From Paenibacillus lupini (GTDB taxonomy: Bacteria > Bacillota > Bacilli > Paenibacillales > Paenibacillaceae), in assembly GCF_011761355.1 (NCBI RefSeq), contig NZ_JAASRW010000005.1, forward strand, positions 558,001 through 622,000: a stretch of DNA of 64,000 nucleotides. Direction: 5' to 3'. Both the position numbers and the translations under genes were made by a program. The notes below the pieces were generated by a model. The model saw only the letters and a program-made list of their open reading frames with translations, was not told where the DNA came from and did not search any database. Positions 34,201 to 41,474 of this stretch are shown here, piece after piece. Position 1 is the stretch's first letter, and the number at the start of each line of letters is the position of its first letter.

Positions 34201-35893
34201 TCGAGTTGCTGCTGTTATAAATCGTATCATGCGTGAACATGACGCTTTGTCCTGTATTTATATATGTAATTACAGCCGCCGCGGCACTATCGTTAATAGG
34301 TGCATTGTTGTTATAAATATCGCCAAAACCAAAAATCAGCATATCGTATTTGCCGTTTAAAGTTTGGTAGCCAGTGCTGTTAAAAGTATTCATATTCATA
34401 GTATCGATGCTGATACTGTAAGAGTCTTTTGTGTTCCCGGTTGTTGGTACAAGATACGATGAACTCAAATTATTTGTATCCTTCAGTGAACTAGCACTAC
34501 TGTCATTAGGCATGACTTGTAGGACTTTAATATTGATTTTCTGATCCTGGAAACGGTACACCCCCGAAGTGTAATCCTTCAGCTTAGTATTGAAATCTAC
34601 TGTCTCAAGCCGCCAGTATTGGATGCCTGAATAACCTTTCGGCAGCGTGTAAGAGATCGTTCCGCTTGAGCTGTCTGCTTGTTTGGTTGCAACGATTTGT
34701 TCGGCACCAAACGGCAAGGCGCTGTCGGTACTGATGTACAGATTGACTTCAATATTCTTAGTGCTGATATCGCCTACATTATCGATCGTGTACCCGAAGC
34801 TAATGGTGTCGCCAGCTTTATATTGATTAGCTTGGTTGGCGGTATAGTCATTTGGCTTGCTGGTAACCGTTAATTGCGGTCTGATGTTTGCTTTCTCGAG
34901 TAAATTAGTCTTGCTCATGAAGTTATCCGCGGTCGAGATATTGGAGGAATCAACGAAAACAACGCTCGTGGTGCTTTGCTGCGACTTATAAGGAAGGAAA
35001 TTCTTTTTCAGCAATGCTTTGTTAGTCGAACTTAAATCGGCTTGATATTCAATGCCGTTTGAAGTGCCCGAATCATTGTAGAAGATAACCGGAAGCCCTT
35101 TGGTAATAAAATCATTCGTAATCTCAGTGGCCTTTAGCTGTGTGATGTCGTTCTGAATGCTGCTGGTGTTATGGTTGTTGCTCTGGTTGGAGCTGCCTTG
35201 AGTTTGCGTGCCCAGCAAGGACATATTGTAAGTGCCTTTGCCAATGTATACCGCATCATATTTACCGTCCAGATCATCCCGTGAGGCTACAAATTCTTTC
35301 ATGCTGTATGTATCAATAGTAATTGAGATAGGGGAGCCGCTTCCGATGATTGTAGAGAGATCCGATGTTCCGGATTCGGTCACCTCGAGAATGCGTATGG
35401 AACTGCGATATGAAGTGAGCTTGAACTTCAGCGAGCTATCGCTGAGACGCAAATTATTATCTTTAGTAGAAATATACCGGTCCTTACTTTTGGATTTTAA
35501 ATAGATGGTACCATCCGAATTAGATGTGATTGTAAATTTCTGATTATCATTGGTATTGGAATCGCTGCTTGCGGTTAGTGATTTGTTGTTTTCGCTGCTA
35601 GCTGTTATGTATTTCCCCGTATTATTCGACTTCAAAGAGTAATAGCTGCCAGACTTCTCTATGACAAAAAGTTCCTCTTTCCAGACATCATTCGAGTCGA
35701 CGACAGGCGTTGTGCTGTTCGAAGTTACCCTCGCATATTTCCCTCCTAAAGATTTCAGTGTCACAAGTCCCAGATCAAACGTGTCTGCCGCTTCGGCTTG
35801 TCTTGCAGGAAAGCCTATAAATGCGAATACCGATGCAAGGAGAGTAACGACTAAGGTAATGGAAATTTTTTTCTGAAAACTCACCGATTTCAT
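31211..35893 (-). CDS. Large secreted repeat protein: beta-trefoil-like, DUF5057-like and Big_2 domains
   Basis: The 1560-residue protein has a signal peptide (about 1-35, ending ARQAEAA). Residues about 39-165 resemble a beta-trefoil (GKYARVTSNS, GKYITASSEN, DRYISTKDN). Two related segments follow at about 166 and 451 (IRILEVTESG with YDAVYIGKG; IKVLQVMPND with YDMLIFGFGD), resembling DUF5057. After beta-rich CARDB-like regions there is a Big_2 domain at about 953-1035, three near-identical Big_2 repeats of about 83 residues at 1127, 1211 and 1294, and further Ig-like domains to the end. There is no LPXTG or SLH anchor. AGGAGG precedes the ATG. It lies inside the pilus locus on the opposite strand and may be an adhesin. 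Confidence 0.88.
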   Translation of the reverse strand: MKSVSFQKKISITLVVTLLASVFAFIGFPARQAEAADTFDLGLVTLKSLGGKYARVTSNSTTPVVDSNDVWKEELFVIEKSGSYYSLKSNNTGKYITASSENNKSLTASSDSNTNDNQKFTITSNSDGTIYLKSKSKDRYISTKDNNLRLSDSSLKFKLTSYRSSIRILEVTESGTSDLSTIIGSGSPISITIDTYSMKEFVASRDDLDGKYDAVYIGKGTYNMSLLGTQTQGSSNQSNNHNTSSIQNDITQLKATEITNDFITKGLPVIFYNDSGTSNGIEYQADLSSTNKALLKKNFLPYKSQQSTTSVVFVDSSNISTADNFMSKTNLLEKANIRPQLTVTSKPNDYTANQANQYKAGDTISFGYTIDNVGDISTKNIEVNLYISTDSALPFGAEQIVATKQADSSSGTISYTLPKGYSGIQYWRLETVDFNTKLKDYTSGVYRFQDQKINIKVLQVMPNDSSASSLKDTNNLSSSYLVPTTGNTKDSYSISIDTMNMNTFNSTGYQTLNGKYDMLIFGFGDIYNNNAPINDSAAAAVITYINTGQSVMFTHDTIYNSSNSNSRNWLNQFQTITGQIAPRTDLGLGAPESSTTTEKVNNGLLTQFPFLLSNSTKVATTHNQYYTLNLEDPTVIPWYNMSGGKRTSGDSWNSYYTYSKGNVTYSGSGHTNSRFPDWEQQLFVNTMYRAYLGSNHAPQLTVNSPVEYSSTSNNFVPSYQNILLNYQVDDFDLGDRELKTSVDFTYNGNTDHVLKNETVLAGGTINKQIANPLPNGGDLKIDITAIDKSGAIVSKTINVKIVKVESNIDLSRTVSSNVKDNRVQTNTTATFTYTITPKPIASSGALSAEQMKISNIKFSEILPAKLEITSLPVGWTSSGSAATGYTVSGTLNQITYTLNGSNYIAVPVSFQIGVKPTVDGLYPLQNAVLTFNDIGQQTARSLTFPGYILEAVTRLTSLSLTDSTLLVGDSRKMIPTIAPLNATYGSALIWESDRTDLVTVDNTGIIKGIAAGTARITARATDGSGLTATAAVTAIVPGLNIVGQNRVATGDSISLTANLYTADYERITSYQWSVTTGTNNISLTGTTSSTATVTGRNVGTATVHLAVATDQNHTYTKDITMTVYKKVTSIAMTGTTLLIGSTYQLSPVVNPTDATDKSIAWLPSSNSSVATVNSSGLVTAVDVGTATITVLAQDGSGVTGTAVITVNKPTPVTSITMSGTTMLVGSTYQLNPVVSPTDATNKAVTWLSSSKPSVATVSNTGLVTAVGLGETTITVQAQDGSGVQGSAVIKVIKPVTSITMTGTTMLVGSTYKLEPVISPTDATDKSITWLPSSNSNVATVDNSGLVTAVGAGVATITLQAQDGSGVKGTATITVIDPVPVISGPTTIELGTDGTFSVAIQTIPGDEIASYSWTSTDSTGQAATKGSTTSNSVTFTGKKAGKAKIKVTIRTKSGKIFTSEAEVTVKSVRLQLEKSYRIQVGTSKDLFAALASSPAVGKINIKADLQWTTSNSSIATVDPSTGRVSGVKTGTVVVRVTYRNDPTIYAETTIIVERKSSGEKY
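31770..32515. repeat. Three tandem Big_2-coding repeats of about 250 bp
   Basis: Within the large surface protein gene, three successive units begin with the codons for VTSI(A/T)M(T/S)GTT at about 32513, 32260 and 32011 (reading on the - strand). They share much DNA as well as protein sequence, for example the CAGGATGGCAGCGG-type stretch coding QDGSGV. Such arrays can change copy number by recombination. Confidence 0.75.
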
Positions 35894-35952
35894 AGTTCTA
35901 TCCTCCTATTTTTACATTCTATATACATAGTTCTTCATGCCTAAAATACTTC

Positions 35953-35980
35953 TTGAAATCTAGTAATTATGCGCTATAAT
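35953..35980 (+). promoter_or_regulatory. Strong sigma-A promoter of the pilus assembly operon
   Basis: TTGAAA (35953-35958), a 16-base spacer and a perfect TATAAT (35975-35980). The expected transcript start is near 35987, leaving an untranslated leader of about 160 bases before pilB. Confidence 0.8.
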
Positions 35981-35986
35981 CAGTTT

Positions 35987-36146
35987 AAGTCAGAGGGTCT
36001 ATAGATGCAATACGCAATATATTAAATATTGCCAAAAATGGTGCTGTGGTCTAAAACCCTGGGTACATAGGACCCTGCTTTGATAGATTTTTTATATCGC
36101 GTTTATATCTAGTAGTGAAGATATAAGAGAATGGGGCTGTTAAGAG
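35987..36146 (+). ncRNA. Structured leader upstream of pilB (riboswitch-like, unassigned)
   Basis: The leader starts within 10 bases of an outer stem: AGGGTCTATAG (35994-36004) pairs with CATAGGACCCT (36065-36075) with one bulged base. Inside lie a hairpin GCAATAT/ATATTGC (36014-36032) and a small GGT/ACC hairpin in a conserved-looking single-stranded context (about 36047-36058). It does not match the c-di-GMP-I, c-di-GMP-II, preQ1, purine or THF consensus that I can recall. The compact multi-branch shape directly at the 5' end suggests a regulatory RNA. Confidence 0.45.
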
Positions 36147-37811
36147 ATGGTGGCTATTAAGAAGAGACTAGGAGATTTATTGGTCGAAAGCGCCATAATA
36201 TCCGAAGAACAGCTGCAAAAGGCGCTGCAAGAGCAGGGCAAATCGAAGCAAAAGCTTGGCGATTTACTTATCGCACAAGGCTACATAACTGAGCAGCAGC
36301 TCATTGAAGTTCTGGAATTCCAGCTTGGGATTCCGCATGTCAGTCTGTACAAATACCAGATTGATCCGGAAATTACCCAGATTATCCCCGAAAGCATGGC
36401 CAAGCGTTATCAGGCAATCCCGCTGCACAAAGACGGCGGCAAACTGATGGTTGCAATGGCAGACCCACTTGACTACTTCGCGATTGAAGAACTTCGCATG
36501 AGTACAGGCTTCCGAATCGAACCGGCTATTTCCAGTAAAGACGAATTGCAACGGGCGATTGCAAGACATTACGGCTTGCAGGACTCGATGAGTCAGATGA
36601 TGATCGAGCTTCCGACACAGGAAGAAATCCGCGAGACCGAGATCACTGATGAAGATTCCCCCGTTGTACGTCTCGTTAATCAGATGATCCAACAGGCCGT
36701 TCAGCTTAGAGCTTCAGATATTCACGTTGACCCGGGCGAGACAAGCGTCATGATCCGTTATCGGATTGACGGTGTGCTTCGTACCGAACGTGCGATTCCA
36801 AAACAGATGCAAGGTTTTATTACAGCAAGACTTAAGATTATGTCCAAATTGAACATCGCCGAACGAAGGCTGCCGCAGGACGGACGGATGAAGATGCAGT
36901 TCGAATTCAAGACGGTGGATATCCGTGTCTCATCTTTGCCTACGATTCACGGCGAGAAGATTGTTCTCCGTCTTCTTGATCTAAGCACTGGGGTAAAAGC
37001 GGTTGATCAGCTTGGCTTTAATAACCACAATGTTCAGGTGTTTAAAGAAATGATTGAACGGCCTTATGGGATTCTTCTCATTACGGGGCCGACAGGCAGC
37101 GGCAAAACAACTACCTTATATTCTGCGCTAAGCCATCTGAATGAAGAGGACACCAACATTATTACCGTCGAAGACCCGGTAGAGTATCAACTGGACGGCA
37201 TAAACCAGGTGCAGGTCAACCCATCTATCGGACTATCGTTTGCTACTGGCCTGCGGTCAATTTTGCGCCAGGATCCAAACGTTGTCATGGTCGGCGAGAT
37301 CCGAGATACGGAGACGGCGGAAATTGCCATCCGCGCTTCGTTGACCGGTCACTTGGTATTATCTACATTGCATACGAATGATTCCGTTAGCTCGATTACA
37401 AGGTTCCGGGATATGGGGGTTGAGCCTTATCTCATCGCTTCCTCTCTAATTGGTGTTGTTGCACAGCGTCTTGTACGACGCATATGTAATGACTGTAAGG
37501 AAGCGCATGAACCTACAGATCAGGAAAAGCTATTCCTTAGAAGCAGGGGGATTCAAGCGGATAAACTGTTCCAGGGCAGAGGCTGTGGTAATTGCGGAAG
37601 CACAGGTTATCGCGGAAGGGTTGCTATTCATGAGGTTCTACATATCAATAACGAGATTCGCGAGTTAATTACGTTAACCGGTTCATTAAGCGAACTTCGC
37701 GAGGCAGCAGCCAAGCAGGGAATGATTCAGCTGATGGATGACGGACTGGAGAAAGTAACGCGCGGTATTACGACATTGCAAGAAGTTCTCCGCGAAACCG
37801 TGGCTAATTAA
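36147..37811 (+). CDS. pilB: Type IV pilus assembly ATPase PilB (GspE/PilB)
   Basis: The 554-residue hexameric ATPase powers pilus extension. An MshEN-type N-terminal domain (about 5-150; LGDLLVESAIISEEQL repeated as LGDLLIAQGYITEQQL) is followed by the ATPase core: Walker A GPTGSGKTT (about 314), Asp box, Walker B LRQDPNVVMVGEIRD, His box LSTLHTNDS, and a tetracysteine zinc motif (CNDC and CGNC). MshEN domains can bind c-di-GMP in other species, which fits a signalling link. The ribosome site is weak (AAGAG), so the start is less certain. Confidence 0.94.
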   Translation: MVAIKKRLGDLLVESAIISEEQLQKALQEQGKSKQKLGDLLIAQGYITEQQLIEVLEFQLGIPHVSLYKYQIDPEITQIIPESMAKRYQAIPLHKDGGKLMVAMADPLDYFAIEELRMSTGFRIEPAISSKDELQRAIARHYGLQDSMSQMMIELPTQEEIRETEITDEDSPVVRLVNQMIQQAVQLRASDIHVDPGETSVMIRYRIDGVLRTERAIPKQMQGFITARLKIMSKLNIAERRLPQDGRMKMQFEFKTVDIRVSSLPTIHGEKIVLRLLDLSTGVKAVDQLGFNNHNVQVFKEMIERPYGILLITGPTGSGKTTTLYSALSHLNEEDTNIITVEDPVEYQLDGINQVQVNPSIGLSFATGLRSILRQDPNVVMVGEIRDTETAEIAIRASLTGHLVLSTLHTNDSVSSITRFRDMGVEPYLIASSLIGVVAQRLVRRICNDCKEAHEPTDQEKLFLRSRGIQADKLFQGRGCGNCGSTGYRGRVAIHEVLHINNEIRELITLTGSLSELREAAAKQGMIQLMDDGLEKVTRGITTLQEVLRETVAN

Positions 37812-37862
37812 ACCCATGCTTTCGTAGTGAAATTTACTTCGTAGATTTTTAGGAGGACCGCT

Positions 37863-38906
37863 ATGCAGAATGAACAAATTTTTAGTTGGCTGCAAGAAGC
37901 CTATGAGCGGCGGGCATCGGATCTTCATTTATCGGTAGGGAATGTCCCGGCATTTCGGATTAATGGTGAGCTCCGCAAAATCGGAGATACTCCAATTGCC
38001 GCACAAGCTGCAGAATCGATGGCCATAAGTCTAATGACAAGTGAACAGGCAGAGAAGCTCCGTTTGGCAGGAGAGGTTGATTTCTCGATTGCGTTACCCG
38101 GCTGCTGTCGCTTCCGGATCAATGTCTACAAGCAAAGAGGATTTATAAGCCTCGCTGCGAGGATCGTTCCATCGCAGATCCCGACCTTTGAGCAGCTTCA
38201 ATTACCAGCATCACTTGTATCATTAGCGGATAAACATCAAGGACTTATCTTAGTGACAGGTCCAACCGGAAGCGGGAAAACATCAACGCTAGCCGCGCTA
38301 ATCGATCATATTAACCGAACACAAGCAAAACATATTGTAACACTTGAGGATCCGATTGAATTTTTACATACGAGCCAGAACTCCATAATTGATCAAAGGG
38401 AAGTTGGTCAGGATACACGAAGCTTCTCGAATGGCCTCAGAGCAGCACTCCGGCAGGACCCGGACGTGATTCTGGTAGGGGAAATGCGAGATTTGGAGAC
38501 GATATCAGCGGCTATAACAGCAGCGGAAACAGGTCATCTTGTGCTGGCAACTCTTCATACATCCGATGCACCTCAGACGATTGACCGTATTATTGACGCA
38601 TTCCCGACAGACCAGCAAGGACAGATTCGGACACAGCTAGCATCTGTTCTTGTCACTATCGTTGCGCAAAGACTGATTCCAAGGATGGCTGCAGACGGCC
38701 GGGCTTGCGCAACTGAAATTTTGATGAACACATCTGCCGTTGCGAACCTGATTCGGACAGATAAGGTGCATCAGATCAGAAGCGTCCTGCAGACAAGCCG
38801 TGCCCTCGGCATGCATACGCTGGATATGTCCGTGAAGGAACTTCTTCATTCCGGAATCATTCATCAAGGCACCGCTAAGCCATATTTGGCGGAAGGAGGC
38901 CTCTAA
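37863..38906 (+). CDS. pilT: Pilus retraction ATPase PilT
   Basis: The 347-residue protein has Walker A GPTGSGKTST (about 133-142), Walker B LRQDPDVILVGEMRD, and LATLHTSDAPQTIDRIIDAFP, the PilT-specific HLATLHT and DAFP stretch. The short N-terminal PAS-like domain contains ASDLHLSVG. PilT depolymerises pili for twitching or DNA uptake, so the locus should make retractable pili. TAGGAGG precedes the ATG, and pilC follows with a one-base overlap. Confidence 0.95.
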   Translation: MQNEQIFSWLQEAYERRASDLHLSVGNVPAFRINGELRKIGDTPIAAQAAESMAISLMTSEQAEKLRLAGEVDFSIALPGCCRFRINVYKQRGFISLAARIVPSQIPTFEQLQLPASLVSLADKHQGLILVTGPTGSGKTSTLAALIDHINRTQAKHIVTLEDPIEFLHTSQNSIIDQREVGQDTRSFSNGLRAALRQDPDVILVGEMRDLETISAAITAAETGHLVLATLHTSDAPQTIDRIIDAFPTDQQGQIRTQLASVLVTIVAQRLIPRMAADGRACATEILMNTSAVANLIRTDKVHQIRSVLQTSRALGMHTLDMSVKELLHSGIIHQGTAKPYLAEGGL

Positions 38907-40114
38907 TGCCGCAATTTGCTTATCATGTCAAAACCAGCGGCGGCAAGCAGCTGCAAGGAAAGCTGAGCTCCATGGACAAATCCTCGGCGGTAGAGGAGCT
39001 TCGCAAGCGCGGATTAATTGTAATGTCCGTTCAGGAAATCCGCAAAAGCGTGCTTTCCACCGAAATTTACATTGGCAATCCGGTTAAGAGCATTCACTTT
39101 ATTATTTTTTGCCGTCAATTCTCAACGTTGATACGGGCTGGGGTAACGATTGTAGAGGCAACAAACATCCTGGCCGAGCAGACGGAAAGCAAGCCGCTCA
39201 AGAAAGCATTAGTAGAAGTCAGCTCAGCACTTCTGAGGGGGATTCCGTTATCACAAGCTGTTCAGGAGCATAAGCGGATTTTTCCTCCATTGTTTGTCAG
39301 CATGATCAGAGCAGGCGAGGAGACTGGCGACCTGGAAGGTACGCTGGACCGATTAGCTCTGTTTTTTGAAAAAGCGCACACGACGAAAGAGAAAATTAAG
39401 TCTGCCATGACTTATCCAATTGTTGTTGGCTTTATGTCTATTGCTGCGGTTATCTATTTGCTGCAGGGCGTTGTCCCGCAGTTCGTGACGATGTTTGAGT
39501 CCTTTGATACGGAGCTTCCAGCCATCACAAAGATTGTTTTGGCTCTAAGTAAAAGCCTGTCTCACCAATGGTATTTCTGGATCATAGGTCTCGTTGTGCT
39601 CCTATTGGCTTACCAGATTTACAAGCGCACAGAGCAGGGCAGTTATGTACTGGATTATGCCAAGCTCAAAATGCCGGTCTTTGGCAAGCTGGCGCAAAAG
39701 GGGGCGATTGCCCAAATGTCGAGGACATTATCGTCTCTTTATGCAAGCTCAGTGCCCGTACTCCAATCCCTGACAATTGTGGAGGAGGTGGTAGGCAATA
39801 AAGTAATCGGCGGATACATACGGAAGTCAGGAGAATCGCTAAGGCAAGGTAATTCCTTATCCGAGCCATTCAAGAAAGCATGGGTGTTCCCGCCTCTTGT
39901 GACGCAGATGATTGCGGTAGGCGAAGAGACCGGTTCGCTTGATCAGATGTTGGCTAAGATTGCGGACTTTTATGAGATGGATGTCGACAATACGGTCGAC
40001 CGTCTGAAGTCGTTGATCGAGCCGCTGCTGATCGTCTTTTTGGCAGGTATAGTTGGATTAATCGTTATGGCGATTATTTTACCGATGTTCACCTTATATT
40101 CCAGTGTCCAGTAG
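38906..40114 (+). CDS. pilC: Type IV pilus inner membrane platform protein PilC
   Basis: The 402-residue protein is a PilC/GspF: two GspF domains, each with the motif for a cytoplasmic helical bundle (FCRQFSTLIRAGVTIVEA and MSRTLSSLYASSVPVLQSL), and three transmembrane helices (about 170-195, 220-240, 370-395). AEETGDLEG- and GEETGSLDQ-like turns are present. It couples PilB/PilT to the pilin-polymerising complex. GGAGG lies inside the end of pilT and the ATG overlaps its stop. Confidence 0.95.
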   Translation: MPQFAYHVKTSGGKQLQGKLSSMDKSSAVEELRKRGLIVMSVQEIRKSVLSTEIYIGNPVKSIHFIIFCRQFSTLIRAGVTIVEATNILAEQTESKPLKKALVEVSSALLRGIPLSQAVQEHKRIFPPLFVSMIRAGEETGDLEGTLDRLALFFEKAHTTKEKIKSAMTYPIVVGFMSIAAVIYLLQGVVPQFVTMFESFDTELPAITKIVLALSKSLSHQWYFWIIGLVVLLLAYQIYKRTEQGSYVLDYAKLKMPVFGKLAQKGAIAQMSRTLSSLYASSVPVLQSLTIVEEVVGNKVIGGYIRKSGESLRQGNSLSEPFKKAWVFPPLVTQMIAVGEETGSLDQMLAKIADFYEMDVDNTVDRLKSLIEPLLIVFLAGIVGLIVMAIILPMFTLYSSVQ

Positions 40115-40187
40115 CAGTAAGTCCAAGGGGTTCCAAAGCAAGACAACATAGAAGAGACAAAAAAACCATTATTAGGAGGAAACCAAT

Positions 40188-40622
40188 ATGTTGAAGAAAG
40201 TAATGAAACGTCTAAAAAAAGAAGAAAAAGGCTTTACGCTGATCGAGCTCCTCGCCGTTATTGTTATCCTCGCTGTGATTGCTGTCATTGCGGTTCCGTT
40301 GATTGGTAAAATCATTGACAATACGAAGAAAGATTCGGATGTTGCGACTGCACGTCAAGTATATGATGCGGCTAGACTTTATGTTACAGGTGAAAATAAT
40401 GGCAGCTTTGGAACGAACGGTATTACTGTTACTTTTGCACAACTTGTATCAAAAGGGTACATCGCAGGAGATACGGTTCTGCCAAGTACTAAGGATGATA
40501 TCGACCAGGACGCAGCTAAATCTTTTGTAACTTTTGATAAAGATGGAAAATTGACAGCGATAGAATTAAATGACAAGTCTATTACAGTTGCTGAAGTTCA
40601 GGATGGAAAGGCAGCTCGATAA
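40188..40622 (+). CDS. Major type IV pilin-like protein
   Basis: The 144-residue prepilin has a basic leader (MLKKVMKRLKKEEKG), cleavage after Gly15, and the mature helix FTLIELLAVIVILAVIAVI with Glu at position 5. The head domain is small and acidic with no Cys pair. TTAGGAGGAAA gives it the strongest ribosome site in the operon, and a stable hairpin follows the gene; both fit the most abundant product, the pilus subunit. Confidence 0.93.
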   Translation: MLKKVMKRLKKEEKGFTLIELLAVIVILAVIAVIAVPLIGKIIDNTKKDSDVATARQVYDAARLYVTGENNGSFGTNGITVTFAQLVSKGYIAGDTVLPSTKDDIDQDAAKSFVTFDKDGKLTAIELNDKSITVAEVQDGKAAR

Positions 40623-40636
40623 TTTAACAAAACGAT

Positions 40637-40671
40637 GTACCTGGAATCTGAATCTAGCTGGTTCCAGGTAC
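40637..40671 (+). other. Stable mRNA hairpin downstream of the pilin gene
   Basis: A perfect 10-bp stem, GTACCTGGAA (40637-40646) with TTCCAGGTAC (40662-40671). No T run follows and the operon continues, so it is more likely an mRNA-stabilising or processing structure, or a partial attenuator, than a full terminator. Confidence 0.6.
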
Positions 40672-40699
40672 AACCTTCTACTAGAAAGCGAACCCGCCT

Positions 40700-41458
40700 A
40701 TGCCCCTATTTCTCACGATCTATCTATTTTTAGTAGGAATGATTTTAGGCTCCTTTTATAACGTGGTTGGGCTGAGGATTCCGATTAAGCTGTCTGTTGT
40801 ATCCCCGCCTTCTCAATGTCCGAAATGCGGGAACCGGTTGAAGCCTCGTGATTTGATACCCGTTGCAAGCTATTTACTGTCCCGTGGCCGCTGCCGCCAG
40901 TGTGGCAATAAGATTTCAGCCGTCTATCCACTGGGAGAGCTGGCTACCGGTTTGTTGTTCGTCTGGATGTACATAACAACCTTCGGAAACAGCTGGAATA
41001 CGGTAATAGGGCTGCTGCTCGTCAGCATGTCCATCATTCTTACCGTCTCCGATTTGAAATATATGCTTTTGCCTAACCGTATTTTGCTTGCGTTTGCACC
41101 TTTCTTTATCGTTCTTATCCTCCTGTTCCCAACTGGTTCAGTATGGATGCATGTATGGGGAGCAGTTGCTGGCGGCGGCGTTTTACTGCTGGTTGTGATC
41201 CTATCAAAAGGCGGAATGGGGCTTGGTGACGTTAAGCTGTTGTTACTGCTGGGATGGATTCTTGGGCTGCCCCATTTGATACCAGCCTTTATTATCGCTT
41301 GCTTCCTAGGAAGTGTTGTGGGGGGCATGTTGATGTTGTTTAAAGTCGTCAAAAGAAAGCAACCCATCCCGTTTGGTCCCTTTTTGCTGCTTGGAGCTTT
41401 GTTGTCCTTTGCTTATGGCGATGCAATGATTGATTTTTACCGTTCAATTCTAATGTAG
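40700..41458 (+). CDS. pilD: Prepilin peptidase PilD
   Basis: The 252-residue membrane protease has the N-terminal zinc-binding domain with two CxxC motifs (CPKCGNRLKP, CRQCGNK) inserted between helices, and catalytic Asp residues in SDLKYMLLPNR and GMGLGDVKL. It cuts and N-methylates the prepilins encoded at 28.3-29.3 kb and 40.2 kb. The ribosome site is poor, so expression may depend on coupling. Confidence 0.95.
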   Translation: MPLFLTIYLFLVGMILGSFYNVVGLRIPIKLSVVSPPSQCPKCGNRLKPRDLIPVASYLLSRGRCRQCGNKISAVYPLGELATGLLFVWMYITTFGNSWNTVIGLLLVSMSIILTVSDLKYMLLPNRILLAFAPFFIVLILLFPTGSVWMHVWGAVAGGGVLLLVVILSKGGMGLGDVKLLLLLGWILGLPHLIPAFIIACFLGSVVGGMLMLFKVVKRKQPIPFGPFLLLGALLSFAYGDAMIDFYRSILM

Positions 41459-41474
41459 TGGGAAGTGATGAAGA

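Noticed and set aside
35987..36146. c-di-GMP, preQ1, purine or THF riboswitch
   Set aside because: The conserved core blocks of these classes that I can recall could not be found, so the leader is reported as unassigned.
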